From the NCBI RefSeq assembly GCF_002865645.1, contig NW_020194521.1, forward strand, positions 124,001 through 188,000: a stretch of DNA of 64,000 bases. The letters run 5' to 3'. The position numbers and the translations under genes were made by a program. Positions 22,610 to 34,763 of the stretch are shown here, piece after piece (the stretch's first letter is position 1; every line of letters begins with the position of its first letter). Source of the stretch: Hyaloscypha bicolor E. Its lineage: Eukaryota > Ascomycota > Leotiomycetes > Helotiales > Hyaloscyphaceae. The notes under the pieces were generated by a model. That model did not search any database. It saw only the letters and a list, made by a program, of their open reading frames with translations, and had not been told where the DNA came from.

Positions 22610-22839
22610 GCTTGTCGTAACTTCGCATTATTCCAGTCTATTGGGGGGCAGCTCCTACTACGCCCTAGATCTGTCAAGACAATAAAGGAGATGGTCTGCC
22701 CCAATCGTTGTAAGCCACCAAGTGAAGCCAAGCTCATACTACCATGACATCGGCCGCCTTGATCTTAAACCCAAAGCCTTTGACTGGCCTTCACTCCCTC
22801 ACAACGCTGAAAGGAGAGATCCTGCCTTCAAGCTTCGCA

Positions 22840-23549
22840 GTTTTGCGAGCGATTATTTTGAATTTCTTCTGCAAGCGTTCGCATTTGGGGATCCAGTCGA
22901 GCTGAGATGTGGTCCAGTCTGACTATCTCTCGAATTACGATTGCAGTATTTGTCGTTCCTGTTACTTCACGTTATCCATTCGGAAAGCTAAGTCGTTGAG
23001 ACTCCGGTTCAGATCCCAGATGTTATCTCTTCTCCTACTCCATTTTTCGCGGTTACAGGACTACCACTCGCGGAGACCATTGGGGTCGCTCGTCAGGACG
23101 TGGAATTCGTCATCTTGCTGTAAGAAGAACCTGAATTCTTTTTATTAGCTCTCTGCCTGAATCGATTCCGTCTCGTCGTAGAAGATGCTGCAAGCGGGGT
23201 CCCAGCCGAGGAAATCGTGAAGGACAGCGAGACCGGAGGTGTGTACCACTTGAAGCTTTTGACATGGTCATCAATAGTGTCCGATACGGCCTGGTACTGC
23301 TTCTCATCGATTTGTTGTTGAAGCTCGCAGTGAATCCTAGATCCATAATCGTTGATCTCATCGCCAAGCATAGCCATGAGTGCTGCCATTCTGGCGAACC
23401 TTTCGGTATCACTGTAGTCACTGACATTGTCGTGAATGCTTCCTGTTTCGATCTGGTGTGCGATGCTGGACAACCTCTGGAATGGCCTGCTAGATATCCT
23501 GTCCTGTGGAAGTTTTTAGTCTCCGGCGGGCACTTTTCTTTGCGGCCAT
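22840..23549 (-). CDS. unresolved coiled-coil gene, several exons
   Basis: An ATG at 23549 opens MAAKKSARRRLKTS. In a neighbouring frame follows SSIAHQIETGSIHDNVSDYS, then ...FARMAALMAMLGDEIN and a Gln-rich helix (CELQQQIDEKQYQAVSD). Further down the same strand lie exon-like pieces DNIWDLNRSLNDLAFRMDNV (about 22995-23040) and LDHISARLDPQMRTLAEEIQ (about 22860-22920). Each piece reads as amphipathic helix, but the junctions I tried do not all preserve phase. It is either a real gene whose introns I cannot place or a decaying one. No known family. Confidence 0.33.
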
Positions 23550-23559
23550 GATTGCAATT

Positions 23560-24548
23560 TAGTCTATTAGAGATCTCCCTAAGATTTCTGAACGGCAAAA
23601 GAGGTCCTCGATGATCAAAATGCTTCCCAATGTCTCGTTCCTGGGGGCTTTTATTTGATGGCCGTTCAAGAGGTCCGCAAACAGACATCTTGAACCCACA
23701 CATGTCTCCGAATTCGTGATATCTGCCCATGACGATGCAAACAACAAAGAAGAACGTACCAAGAATCCCGTGTTCGAATGCGCAATCATTTTGATGGAAA
23801 ATACTACCGCATGCACTTGCATTTCAGACTCGAAGTAGGATTTCCAGCCACGTCCAGGAATGATCTGGGCATTCCATAACTCAACCACACAAACAAACTC
23901 GAAAGAAAACACCAACATGAAACGTCCCCCGACCTGCAACAAACTGCTTCCTCCCATTTCTCCGATTTCTCACAATCGCAGACTTTCCATATCCGGCTAA
24001 CCGGGAGGACTTCACGGCTCATTGGCCCAAAAGCCACTCCCCTCATTCGCTAGGACCCCGCTATTATCACACCACACAGATGACGAGTCGCACAAGGCAG
24101 CAGCCCACCATCATTAATACAGCGAATGGGAGGCCGTTCGGCTAAGTTGCGTAACGCAGACGAGAGGAGGCCTCCCAGACGATGTGCAACAAAATTTCGG
24201 AGCCGGGTGCGCGGCATGCAACAAAGGTGTGAGAGCGGGTGCGGTGTGCTTATGAGGCGAGATGAGCAGGAACAGGGAAGTACAGAAACATAGTTTCTTG
24301 ATGTTTGGTGATAGGCTATTGTTCTAGTGATAATGGAACGGTGGTTTGATTGACATGAGGATGACGATTGAGAGTTCCTTTGTCCGAGAAGTCGGCGGCG
24401 ACGTCCACTTGGATCTATTATCCACAAGAGTGGGTTGAACTTCCCTAGCAAAGACGCATCGCCGAGGCCATTTTATACAAGATTGATTCATTATACAGCA
24501 TATCTACAATCTCAATTGGTCACCCTTTTAATTCCCCCCACGCCTCAC
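23560..24548. other. intergenic, no gene recognised
   Basis: Several open frames on the minus strand (for example 23559-23957) show hydrophobic stretches but no homology I recognise and no plausible splice partners. Confidence 0.35.
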
Positions 24549-26632
24549 CTACTCCCCACCCCCATCCTTCTCCGTATGCTTCACGCCCCCTTGCTCAAGC
24601 AACAGCTTCAACATCTCCTTCAACTCTCCGATCTCTCCTTTCAACTGCCTTACCTCCATCGTCGCTTGGTCCTCCTCAACGTTCGGCTTTACCCTCGCCA
24701 CAGTCTTCGCCCAGCCACTCCTCTCGAAATCAACTTCACCAGAAAGCTGCTCCCACTCCTCGACGCTGTCATCATCCTCCTCTCCCCTACACCTATTACT
24801 TTTCACCATCCTGGCGCTTCTCATCTCGAACCAGGCTGCCACCATCAACAGCGGAGAATAAACAACACCCATCACATAATCATTCAATTTTGCATAGTAA
24901 TGTCGAGGCATCCACCATTCAAACGGGATTATCAAGCAGAAAATCTCGATGAGATTCAAAGGCGCGATGAATACATTCTCATCAGGCGCGCGCACGAACT
25001 GCATTGTCTTCTGGCTAAAGAGAGCCATGTACTCGTCGATCGCGTTATTCGTGATATCTTCATACGCGGAATTATATAGCGCGATCAAGATGTTGAGTAA
25101 CACAACCATGACGACAAATGTAAAAATGTAGTAGAGAATAATGCCGAAAGGAGGAGCAAAGTTATCGAAGCCGCTAAAATCAGGGGACTGCATGACGGCG
25201 TTGGCCATGGCTTGCAGGATGAAGATCGTTGCGTCGGCGTTGGAGTCTGCGTTGTCCATTCCGATGAATGCTTGGAGGAAGCCGACGATAATTACGATTA
25301 GGAGAGCGAAGAAGATGAGAGATTCTTTCATCATCACTTTTAGGACGACTAGCATTGCTCCAAAAAAGCGGATCGAATCCAAGTAGAGAAGAAGGCGTAC
25401 CCAGAACATTGGGGCAGAGAACGCTACACAATATTAGCACACTTCCCCAAGAGTGGCACGGGATAGGATGGCTTGCCAAGAAAGTTGTATGAAAGCTCAT
25501 TGAACTTCTCCCTCGGTCCCCTATGATCCAGTTCAAAAGGATGACCAAGAGCAATAATTCTCGTGATCAAGCTCGTAGTGAGGAGCGCGTAGAGTAAGAG
25601 GTTAAACACGTTCCAGAAACCAATGTAAAACCGCCCTACTTTCCAGAACTTACTGGCTTCATCGCAAAGAAAGCTGAGGGTGAAAACATAAAGCATGACC
25701 TCAATGATATCCAAATCTCCAGTTGGATTGACCGTATTAATGGCCCCGGTATACAACCCCAAATAGATGAGCGAAAAGACGACTTGCGTGGCATTCTGGT
25801 AAACAGGCGCTCTCATCCGATCCGGATCAACATGTGCCCAATAACTCGTATTATCTTTTTTCTTATAGTCGACGAAATTGCTAGGGTCGTTTTCATCTTG
25901 TACCAGCCATCCCCGCCAAAGATAATTAACGCATTTTTGATATCCAGATGATCCTGTAACTCGGAGGGCGTGCAGATCGACTGCTCGTTCGATAACATTT
26001 GCGGGGGCTGTTTGCTCGCCGTCGACTATAATCGAGTAGCGCTTGAGGAGCAATTCCTGCAGGAGGTATTCTTGGTTGTCTTCTCCCTCGATCCTGTCCA
26101 TTGTCAGCCAACACCCGTCTCTCTGCTGCCCAAACCTACAGGTGTTTGGCAATAACCTCACAAGCAATCGCCCTAATATTATGCAAATCCGCATCCCACA
26201 GCTCAAGCATAGCCTGCATCTTGAACCACCTCTTATTAACCAACAATGCATAGACCACACAAGCGCTATAGTCCTCCCCGCCCTCGTTCCTCCCTGCTTC
26301 TTTGGCCGCCTTCACCACCTTATGTGTAATTATCCTGCTATGGCTTTGTGTGATCTTAGACTCTTCGAGCTCACAGGGCACGCATTCTTCGATCAGGTAG
26401 CGCAGCTTGAGTGCGATTTTCGTTACTTCGGGCGCGGGGATAGCGGAGGGAAGCGCTTCTTCGTGGTATGTAGGGAGGAGACGCCGGGCTTCTTGTCGCC
26501 AGAGATGGCGGTCGCGGCTGTGATTGAGGTTAGTTCTCTCTCTCTTCTCTTCGTTGCTTGCAGACTCGTTTGCAGGGTAGCTCAATCGACATACCTTCCG
26601 TCCAGACCGAACAGCTTCTTCCATTGAACCAT
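24549..26632 (-). CDS. yvc1: TRP-like vacuolar cation channel (YVC1/TRPY family)
   Basis: Four exons: 26632-26595, 26517-26140, 26093-25477, 25423-24549; 635 residues. Introns of 77, 46 and 53 bp. The N-terminal linker (IALKLRYLIEECVPCELEE, LLVNKRWFKMQAMLELWDAD) and LLKRYSIIVDGEQTAPANVI are typical of fungal YVC1. Membrane helices follow, with DPDRMRAPVYQNATQVVFSL before the first. The pore/S6 region reads QAMANAVMQSPDFSGFDNF, then VVMVVLLNILIALYNSAYED. The C-tail is acidic (EEDDDSVEEW). The yeast orthologue releases vacuolar Ca2+ upon hyperosmotic shock, so a vacuolar Ca2+-release channel is expected. The third intron begins with GC (GCAAGC, 25476) rather than GT, and only this choice restores YNFLAFSAPMFWV. 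A longer in-frame start at 26806 (+58 residues) is possible. Confidence 0.92.
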
Positions 26633-27329
26633 TTTGGCCTTGTTGGATCGATCAGAGAGTAATTGGCCTTGTGCTACAGCCCCAAGAGTCTGTAGAGGGA
26701 AGCTTAGTTGTGGTGGTTGAGTGAGCAAGCTCTGCAACCTGGCGCATCCCTCCACTTCGACCTTGATTTTTGGTGTCTTGGCGAAGTTCGCAAACTCTTG
26801 GCCCATGTGCAATGACGTCGATGCTCGATGGGGAGTTTGATGGCCATTGTTGAAATATTATGACACTTGATTAAAAATATTGTGGGAAATGCGTGTAGAA
26901 AAGAAAACAAGACTATCGTTAACTGGTGATAAATAAGGTCACTGACGAATGTTGGAGTGAAGAGGTCTTTGGTGGGACCGGTTCAGGGGCAGAGCTGAGC
27001 CGGAGAAAAGCCGACCCAGAGAGGGGGTAGATCAACAACAAGCAGACTCTAGGACATCATTCACTGCACTCACTAGATTGCTGTATGCTGCTGTAAGAAG
27101 ATAGTCAAATAATTAGGCTGAGGTACGATTCGTATCCTCGAGCTCGCAAATCTCCGCCTCAAGCCTTTCATTAATTCCAGCATTGTTGAGAGGCTACCAG
27201 ACAAATTATTAGAACTGAACCCATATCATATGTTTATTTTTCTTACCTGTATCACTGGGATACCTAACAGTCCCAAAGCTGTAGAACACTCCGGCGTTCC
27301 TGGATTTCAGGTAAGCACAAGACTCAAAC
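26633..27329. other. intergenic, YVC1 promoter side
   Basis: Contains the possible N-terminal extension of the channel gene (26633-26806) and about 500 bp without recognisable coding sequence. Confidence 0.4.
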
Positions 27330-27776
27330 ATGGTGGACTGGCGCTTGCATTGCCAAATATTTATTCGAAAGCTCGAATATTACAAGGGAATCTTGATACT
27401 TACTACAAACTTGATAGACTGCATAGATGAAACATTCGAATCTCGTATCAGCTATCCACCACGATTCGTTGAACTTAGCCACGATGATCGCCACCAAATT
27501 TGGACTGATTTAATCAACAACTTGAAGATCCTTCCAGCGCACAGAATGAACTTGTTGAACGAGGTAGACCAATGGTCAGAGCCTGAGATCAATGGGCGGC
27601 AAATCCGAAACGTCATCTTCATGGCAGAGAATATTGCTGCAAGCGACGAAAAGCATCCTCGACTTATGCCTCATCATATCGATCAGCTCTTGAACGTTAC
27701 GATGGAGTTCTCTGACTACAATCGGGGTAACGCGTCATGGATGAACAAGATCCAGTTGACAGGTCCATCTTATTAG
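27330..27776 (+). pseudogene. truncated AAA+ ATPase (C-terminal part)
   Basis: A 148-codon frame starting at an ATG covers the second half of a fungal AAA+ module: IFIRKLEYYKGILILTTNLI with the sensor-1 Asn (LTTN), FESRISYPPRF with the arginine-finger-type Arg, then the small helical lid (LLNEVDQW...INGRQIRNVIFMAENIAAS). Walker A and Walker B, expected about 100-150 residues upstream, are absent from the upstream 600 bp. It cannot hydrolyse ATP alone and is best read as a 5'-truncated gene, or as a last exon whose partners I could not find. Confidence 0.6.
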
Positions 27777-28765
27777 GCACTTGCGGCGGAAATGTTTCCA
27801 TATGGGACAAATGGTATTAAAATAGCAATTCATAGGCAGCGTTAGGCCAAGTTGGCCATCAGGTTCTCTGTCAGTGCGGTTGTAAATGCTCAGTAGGCTC
27901 AGATTCGAAGCATCCCACAAGCTCGGCTCGGAGGCTTTGGGGGCTCTCGTTATGTAAAGGTTGCCGGATTTCTGATGAGAAGCATTGTGTTGCGCAATCG
28001 ATATTGAGCAGACCTGAGCCGAACTTGAGCAAAGGCCGCGCAGGGTCAATGAGGTGGAGGGCGAGAAGCGCTGAGATTCCCGTGGTATAACATTAACTCA
28101 TGCCTTATAGATAGACTAGTCAGATCCTGCTTGCTAGCCCGAGAGCCGTTACCAGCTCAGCATCTACAACGCCGTTCGCAGCGCTCCAGTCCCCCCTCCC
28201 CACAACCCCTTCCCTGATGGAAGGCAAAGAGTCTCCGTCCTAATGCGGAGAAGCTGCCCTCCCCAAATTCTGGCACTGCAGCATCGGTTCGATCGGATTT
28301 ATCAAATCCCCAGCCTTCAACTCCGGCGCTGTGTGAACATCGAGATCGACAAGTTCTTCTGAAGGGAAGCCGCAGCACTTCTCTCCTTCCTGAATTCTGA
28401 CTATGTTTCTGTTCAGTGTCCGCGCTGCCTTCTGCTGATTGGATATCTCTATTCACTCTCCAAAGAGATGAATAAGTTCCCAGACCGCGCCAGTACAGAG
28501 GATTTAGAAGGTAGGCGTAAACCCCGAGAGTTACGAGCGGTAATGCCTAAGGCTAACACTGGGGTTGCACGAGGATCTAACCCTAAATTGAGTCGAGCTA
28601 CCCCTCTTCTTTCTCTTTAATTATTTCGAACACTACGAATTCTTAAGTGGTGCCGATAAAATCAATAGCCTTGGAAGCTACTTTCTATATCTGATTATTT
28701 CCACTATTTGACATTATTCAAGGCATCACTATCACTTTGTTTGGTCCATCTCCATTTTATCGAAA
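27777..28765. other. intergenic, no gene seen
   Basis: Random-looking frames on both strands. The last 150 bp are pyrimidine-rich and precede the dioxygenase ATG at 28766. Confidence 0.45.
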
Positions 28766-30008
28766 ATGCCCACCCAGGCCTACTTTGACAAATACCCCTC
28801 CTTTCCTAGCGACGTTTCAGTTGTTAAGCTTCCCCGGTTGTCTTTTGCAAAGCTCCTGGCACAGGAAGAGGGCGAGTCCGATGCTCTGTTCGAGGCATGC
28901 AGAGCTATAGGTTTCTTCCTGCTCGACTTTAGGTGCTGTCCTGAGGGCGAAGCATTCCTCGAGAAGGCAGAGACTATGTTTGACATTAATCAGGAAGTCT
29001 ACGCCCTAGGCTTTGACGAGCTGATGCAATACGCTTACCGGCCGTCACACTCACTATTTGGGTAAGTGAACCTCCCCTTATTTACTACTCTTTCCCATCT
29101 TAGCTCGCCCTGGTCGCTCTGCCCACCTTATCCGATAGTTGTGAGAACTTCTTTTTGTTCTACTCTTACTAAAGACCTGGTACTCTATTGCTTACTAGTT
29201 TAGGTACAAATGCATTGGCGATAGTAAAATCGAAGATAATAAGCCTGACCGCCATGAGTTCTATAATATAAGCCAGGACGATATGACGGGTATCTCCAAA
29301 TTATCAAACCCACCCTGCATCGAGGCTCATCGTCCTGGCGTCAAGGCTTACATTGAGCAAGCATACTCTATTGTTTCGCTTATCTGCTCTCACCTCGACA
29401 CCCAACTCCGTCTCACCCCAGGTACACTCGCCTCGCTTCAGCCTATGAGCCTCTCGTCAGGCACGGCACTCCGTATGCTGCGCTACCCGTCGCAGCCAGT
29501 GGGTGATCGGCGCACTAGCCTACGAGGCCACACAGACCTTGGGACACTTACCATCCTCTTTAATATCACCGGCGGTCTACAGCTGCTGCTTCCAGGTACA
29601 GACCCACGCGACGAGAGCAGTTGGGTCTATGTTCAACCTGTCCCCGGGTGTGCGATTGTTGGTCTCGGCGATACTATGGTCCAGTGGAGTGCTGGAATTC
29701 TGCGGAGCAATATGCACCGCGTGACTTTTGCTCCGGGCGAACAGGGCGAAGTCACGAGGTATAGTCTTGCATACCTGGTACGGCCATATAGCGAGGCACC
29801 AATGAAGAGACTTTCTGGGGGAAACAGTTTAATTCCAGAACTAGAGGAAGGAGAAGAGGATACCACGATAAATGCCCGCGAGTGGGAAGCGCGCAGAGTT
29901 GCAGCCTTGAGGAAAGGGCAGGATAATACGCGCAGCAAGGGTGGTAGGGAGATTAAATTGGAAGATAAGAACAAGGTCTCAGCAGTGATTGTTGGTAGGG
30001 CGGAATGA
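28766..30008 (+). CDS. 2-oxoglutarate/Fe(II)-dependent dioxygenase (isopenicillin N synthase-like)
   Basis: Two exons, 28766-29061 and 29204-30008, separated by a 142-bp GTAAGT...TTTAG intron; 366 residues. The N-terminal DIOX_N-type region carries LFEACRAIGFFLLDF. The C-terminal jelly-roll holds the facial triad: His and Asp in GHTDLGTLTILF and the distal His in SNMHRV. The 2-oxoglutarate-binding Arg lies in RYSLAYLVRP (RxS). Family members hydroxylate, desaturate or cyclise small molecules and are common in fungal secondary metabolism. The substrate cannot be inferred. No clustered biosynthetic partner genes are adjacent. A charged Glu/Lys tail extends the C-terminus. Confidence 0.9.
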
Positions 30009-32420
30009 GTGATTTGTGAGCTTAATAGAATAGCAGCGAAGCATCGATCCTTCGCCGCTGGCCTTTTCTTTCATATCTAATATGTTTTCCAAAGGACCTA
30101 ATAGAGCGCTGGAAGGAAAGTTTGCTACAGTAGCGCAAATAGGAAGTCGTACATGTTGAGCAACTTTAACAACATTTTTACCCCCTTGAGCACGTTGAAC
30201 TCGAGGTCTGTCACTATGCATATGTGCGCCCCAGACCTGGAGTTCTTCGTAACATCATTGGTCTCTTCAAGTTTTGAGTGGAGTCGATGGTGAACCGAGC
30301 TTGTCCTCATCTCACTAATTGCACTACTGCACCACTTAGGTGATCTGCATAAAGACTTAGAACAAATGATCTAGACCGTCACAGACGCTGTCAACCAGAA
30401 GAAGGAACCCTTGTTCACAGCCCTCAAATAAATCGACAATACCGCGAAGAACATCGCAACCTCCGAAGCTCTGAACCACACGAGGGACATATTCAAATCG
30501 CCCTTGAGAGATACAAATCGGAATATGCATATTCTTTCTACCCTCTCGGGACTGCACCTCATAGGCTTTGGTTTTAATATTATACGAATTAGAAACATTA
30601 TCTCCACGCTCGACAGGATTCACACCACCCCTATCCGCGATATCCGCGTTGAACTCTATTCTTGCGCTTCTAACCCGCTCACTTCACTTTTACGCAGAGT
30701 CGCGTACTTTCCTTAAGTATCTTAAGACAGAGAAACCGGATAAGAAATCAGATAAGATAGCTCTTCGGGCGTCACGACCTAGAATCAGACCCGGGGCTTA
30801 CAGGGCTTGTGCTGGATATAAAATGCTACGAAGTAGAAAAGAACGCTCTTGTGCGGCGTAAGGTGTTGAAAACACTTGTGGGGACGACTTGATATCTTGA
30901 ATAGACTACGTGTCTCTTCCGTTTTTAAGCGCCGCCTCATACATTCCTGCCCTCTCCCTTATAATATTGAACTGAACACCTATTCGAGAGCTCGAAGCCT
31001 GGTCCTTAGATTGCTGCCAAAATTGTTTCAAAATCTCAAGGTTCTGACGCCGTCTTGGAAAGGATTTGCACTGTCCTGTGCCTCCTATTGAGGCTACAGG
31101 TTGTAGCTCACAAAATCGAGAAAAGAGAAAAGAAGAAGTTGTGTTAAGTTGTTCTATTTTACAATGTATTGGGAATGACTCGTAACACGACCCCCGTACG
31201 GCTCTACTACAGGGGTAGACAGCTGAAGTTCAGCCGTACATGGACTTCTAGTCAGAACCACAGCATGGGAATTAGGGTCAAGATCACTATATATACAGGC
31301 TATGTAGCACTGTGGAATGGATAATTACAAGGAACTTAATCAGTCAGTGTTACCACTAGTCAGCTCATTAATTAGCCAATCACGTGATAACTATCATAAT
31401 CCCGACACAATAAAAGGAAATTTCGATATGTGTGTGTGTGTCGTTAAGCGGCACTAAGCCACAAAGGGAAAAGAGCAATATGGCCCGAGCCTCTGAGACC
31501 TCCAGAGGATGATGAGCAACCGTAGTTCTGACATCCTCACCTCTGTGTTCCTCGCCTCTTAATATTGACGCGCAGCTCTAACCACTTGCCGGTTAGGAAG
31601 GTTATTTGTAATATAGCCCGTATCATAATCGGCGTTCTGAGTTGCGGCCCAAACGGTGTCGTGAGGTGCTTGTGTCACTTCTTCCTGCGTAGATATGTAT
31701 ACTTGCTTGAGCTATGCATAGATCACCCGTAATTTGGTGATGTACGCTTGGAAGGCTTTTTTCCGGTCTGACCTCCTATTTTCGGATTAGTATTCATTAC
31801 TGAAATTACCTCTTGCTTTCATTAATTCGTTTATAGTTCATGCCACGAGCACAAGATCTAGGGCCTGGAAGGCGTGGTTAGACTGTCTCTATTTCGACGA
31901 TTCAAAGCTAAAGAGAGAAGAGGATCTCAAAGGAGCCTCGGATCTAAATAATCGCGAGCTACGCACGGGCCCACGTGCTAGCTTAAGCTCGGAGTCACGT
32001 GCAATAATCAGGTGACTACAGATGCCTCTCTCAGATGCCAGATGCCTCGCTAGCTCTAGTCTAACCCCTACTAGTACCGTATATCGTAATAACCGTAATA
32101 GTTTATATATTGAGATTCTGATTATAGTCTCTCTATAGGTTTAATATAGTATCTCTAATTATATTTACTAGATTATAGTATTCTTATATGAGTTCTTAGT
32201 ACTTTATTTAATAATTTCTCTTATATAATAAAATCTTATTATAAAAATACTATTATAAGCTTTATAAGTATTAATTTTATTATATATTATACTTTATTAT
32301 AAGAATATCTTAGTATATTCTTAGTTTTTAGAACTAATTTTAATATTCTTATATTAAGGTTTTATTAAATATAGTAATGGCAGAACTAGAGGGTAGTTCT
32401 TAACCTCTTGAGATCCCCTT
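30009..32420. other. long gene-poor stretch
   Basis: No supported gene in about 2.4 kb. A minus-strand frame at 30357-30623 (88 codons) is unrecognised. A (TG)n microsatellite sits at 31430-31441. From about 32060 to 32380 composition is AT-rich and RIP-like. Several CACGTG-containing segments occur at 31970-32000. Confidence 0.45.
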
Positions 32421-33140
32421 TCGTATTTACTTTGGTGGGGTGCGGGGCAATAATCGTTCAGTAATCGATTACTAATCAATGCGATTCAATAGTATTCGAT
32501 AGTGTACAGAATCGATTACTAATCGAAGCCTTAGCAATCGTTGCCGAGCCTGCGTAAATTCACTCCTTTCAACTTTGCTATTCTGTTGCAGCTGTTCTTT
32601 GTTGTACTTATGCCCGGTTTCGGAAAGGAGAAAATGGCAAAGCTTTTGTTTGATGTGAAATAGTGATAATCAAGAAGACAACTATGGTGATTACGCTCCC
32701 GGAAATTAATACATACTTTGTTCAAAGTGACATTGCCTCCATTTCAGACTTCGAAATTAGAAACGTATCACGTTGTACGGTGCAACGATATAATGAAAAG
32801 GTCGTTGATTCGCTCGAGGGAAAAAGCTATGCGGGTGAAATTTTACGAAGTGGCCTGATCGGTGCACTCAAAGGGAAATTCTGCAATCGAGTGTTATTAT
32901 GTAGCAGAGGGAATTTTGATTGTGAGCTGCCCACCTTTAACCAAAGCCTCGAACCCACATCCAAAGGAAACATTATTCCCAGTATAATTGGATGCTGTCT
33001 TGGATCCGAAAGTCGCAAAACACATTCAAAGGACATAATATTGCCAGTATAATTGGCTTTCAAATTGGTGTTTGATTTGACATAAACTAGCGGTCACCAA
33101 CCCTTGAAAGTCAGCATGATAATATAAGACAAGTTCGACG
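32421..33140. other. non-coding with short repeats
   Basis: Contains a repeated AATCGATTACTAATC motif near 32463 and 32512 and a pair of about 30-bp direct repeats at about 32957-32990 and 33025-33055 (TCCAAAGGAAACATTATTCC and a diverged copy). The open frame at 32663-33052 shows no family resemblance. Confidence 0.4.
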
Positions 33141-33785
33141 ATGGAGCCTTCTTCAACGAATTCATGCACTTACCAAATCAAATGCTGGGTCTCCAAGGAG
33201 CACAAGAATGGCCATCCTTTTGATCCCTTCTTCCCAGCATCCAAGGTTGCAAAGTCCTCGACCTACGCTATGGTCAGGCTGGAATTGTCGCTGGGCTCGA
33301 GAAGTAGGAGCAGCCAGCGCACGGGTGTCGATATCTTCAAGAAAAGGCTAGCCAGCGCGAAAAACTTTTCCTTCGACCCCTCAATTGAATACGAACACTA
33401 CAACCGTGAAACTATCCAGCTGCCATCCACCAGCTACATACAACCTTGTCATCAGCTCCTTAGCCCTCCGAGTGCCTCCCGGAAGTTATTGCGTAAATCT
33501 TCACCAGGCGGAACATTCGCCTTTTCGGTCGAGCATTCGATGTACACGTCCCCAACGAACCCAGAATTGAACAGAGATGAGGAATCACCACCCTTTGATG
33601 AATATCTCCTCGAGGGCCCGAGATCCACGAACTGGTGGACAGAAGGAGTTATCAAGCAGCATCATACTTTTGCTACTTATATCAACTTCCTGACCCAGCC
33701 GGGATTTGCGATTGGATATGTTATTGAGTGGGGACTGAACAAGGAGCAGGCAAAGAATTCATGGCAGACCGGCCGAGGTTTTTGA
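33141..33785 (+). CDS. hypothetical protein, possibly frameshifted at its 3' end
   Basis: A 214-codon frame from an ATG, Ser/Pro-rich and without signal peptide or membrane helix. Near the end (LTQPGFAIGYVIEWGLNKEQ) the frame closes at 33785. The overlapping frame 33728-33910 reads EFMADRPRFLIVMATRPAGD and appears protein-like, so a frameshift or a missed intron near 33750 is possible. No family recognised. It could be an accessory gene of this repeat-rich region. Confidence 0.38.
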   Translation: MEPSSTNSCTYQIKCWVSKEHKNGHPFDPFFPASKVAKSSTYAMVRLELSLGSRSRSSQRTGVDIFKKRLASAKNFSFDPSIEYEHYNRETIQLPSTSYIQPCHQLLSPPSASRKLLRKSSPGGTFAFSVEHSMYTSPTNPELNRDEESPPFDEYLLEGPRSTNWWTEGVIKQHHTFATYINFLTQPGFAIGYVIEWGLNKEQAKNSWQTGRGF

Positions 33786-34021
33786 TTGTGATGGCCACTA
33801 GGCCGGCTGGAGATTGGGAGGTGAATGGACAGGCGGAGGCCCCCGAAAACATTGGTGTTGCTAGCTATAAAGATTTTGGAACGGCGGCAAGTTTAGGCTG
33901 TGAAATGTAGACCAGTTGCATTCTAGACGGACGTCAGAGACCCGAGAATCGATAAACCAATCTTCCAGGTTCCAGAATGGTTCATGCGGTTGAACCGTTG
34001 GGAATAGTGGATCAAGAACCC

Positions 34022-34726
34022 TCACTGCCGCGTGTGCCAATGGCATGCTCGAGTCCTCGACCATACTTTGGCAGTCACACATAAATTACATAGGAGGGGT
34101 GCAAGGAATCCAGCACAGGAAGGGATTGCAGCTGCAACCCAGAACTTGGGATCTGCGAAGTCCACCATCCCGCCCATTAAATGATAATCGACGTTATTTT
34201 CAATAACTTCCATTGACAGGATTGAAACCAGACTCATCCCTGCGGCAGTAGTGACCGCTGCTCGCCAGCCGAGTTTATCGAGGCAATATCGTACCATCAA
34301 TGTCTCGAGTGGCATTGAGGAGGCGATCCCTGACGCTACTAGCCAAGATCAAAACGATCTTTCAAGAGAAAAAATAAACCACAACATACTGGAAAGTCCC
34401 ATGATAGTATAGATACCCAATCTTGGGTGTTGACTCTGCAAGAACCACAACATTGAAAGGTCACCAAGTGTACAGCCAACGACACAACGCAGCGTGTTGA
34501 TGCCAGCCCTCTTCCAGAGAAGGCGAGAACTCCAAAATGGGTATGAAAGGGCCGAGGCGATCTCCTTGTGCGTTTTTTTTTGGCGCAAGAATGGTTCCCG
34601 ATCGGAGGGTAAGAAGTGGCCAAAGAAGATGCAGGGATGATGCCGATCGTAGTGGGCGGTCCTTGTTATCTGATGAAATCCGGATACAGCTCTCGGGAAA
34701 GGACACCTGAACCTGGAACAAAACAT
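34022..34726 (-). CDS. DUF4396 integral membrane protein
   Basis: Two exons, 34726-34390 and 34338-34022, with a 51-bp intron (GTATGT...CTAG); 217 residues. The conserved DUF4396 block is clear: LRCVVGCTLGDLSMLWFLQ, then MGLSIASGIASSMPLETLM rebuilt across the junction, AAGMSLVSILSMEVIENNVD and FWVAAAIPSCAGFLAPLLCN. Four hydrophobic helices are visible. The pre-domain N-terminus includes a His-rich YDRHHP. The family's biochemical role is unknown. The last 20 residues look odd: the family usually ends ...YGxACH, here KVWSRTRACHWHTRQ with a KYGR in the neighbouring frame. A small indel near the C-terminus is possible. Confidence 0.72.
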
Positions 34727-34763
34727 CTCTGACGATCAGGGTTCGGTACCTTCAGAGACTAAT

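Noticed and set aside
2702..30008. A biosynthetic gene cluster made of CCD, tannase, 2OG dioxygenase and P450
   Set aside because: The genes are far apart, on mixed strands, separated by unrelated housekeeping genes, and no core synthase (PKS, NRPS, terpene cyclase) is present.
30357..30623. 88-codon minus-strand ORF
   Set aside because: No homology, no start context and an overlapping frame on the same strand of similar length; not enough to call a gene.
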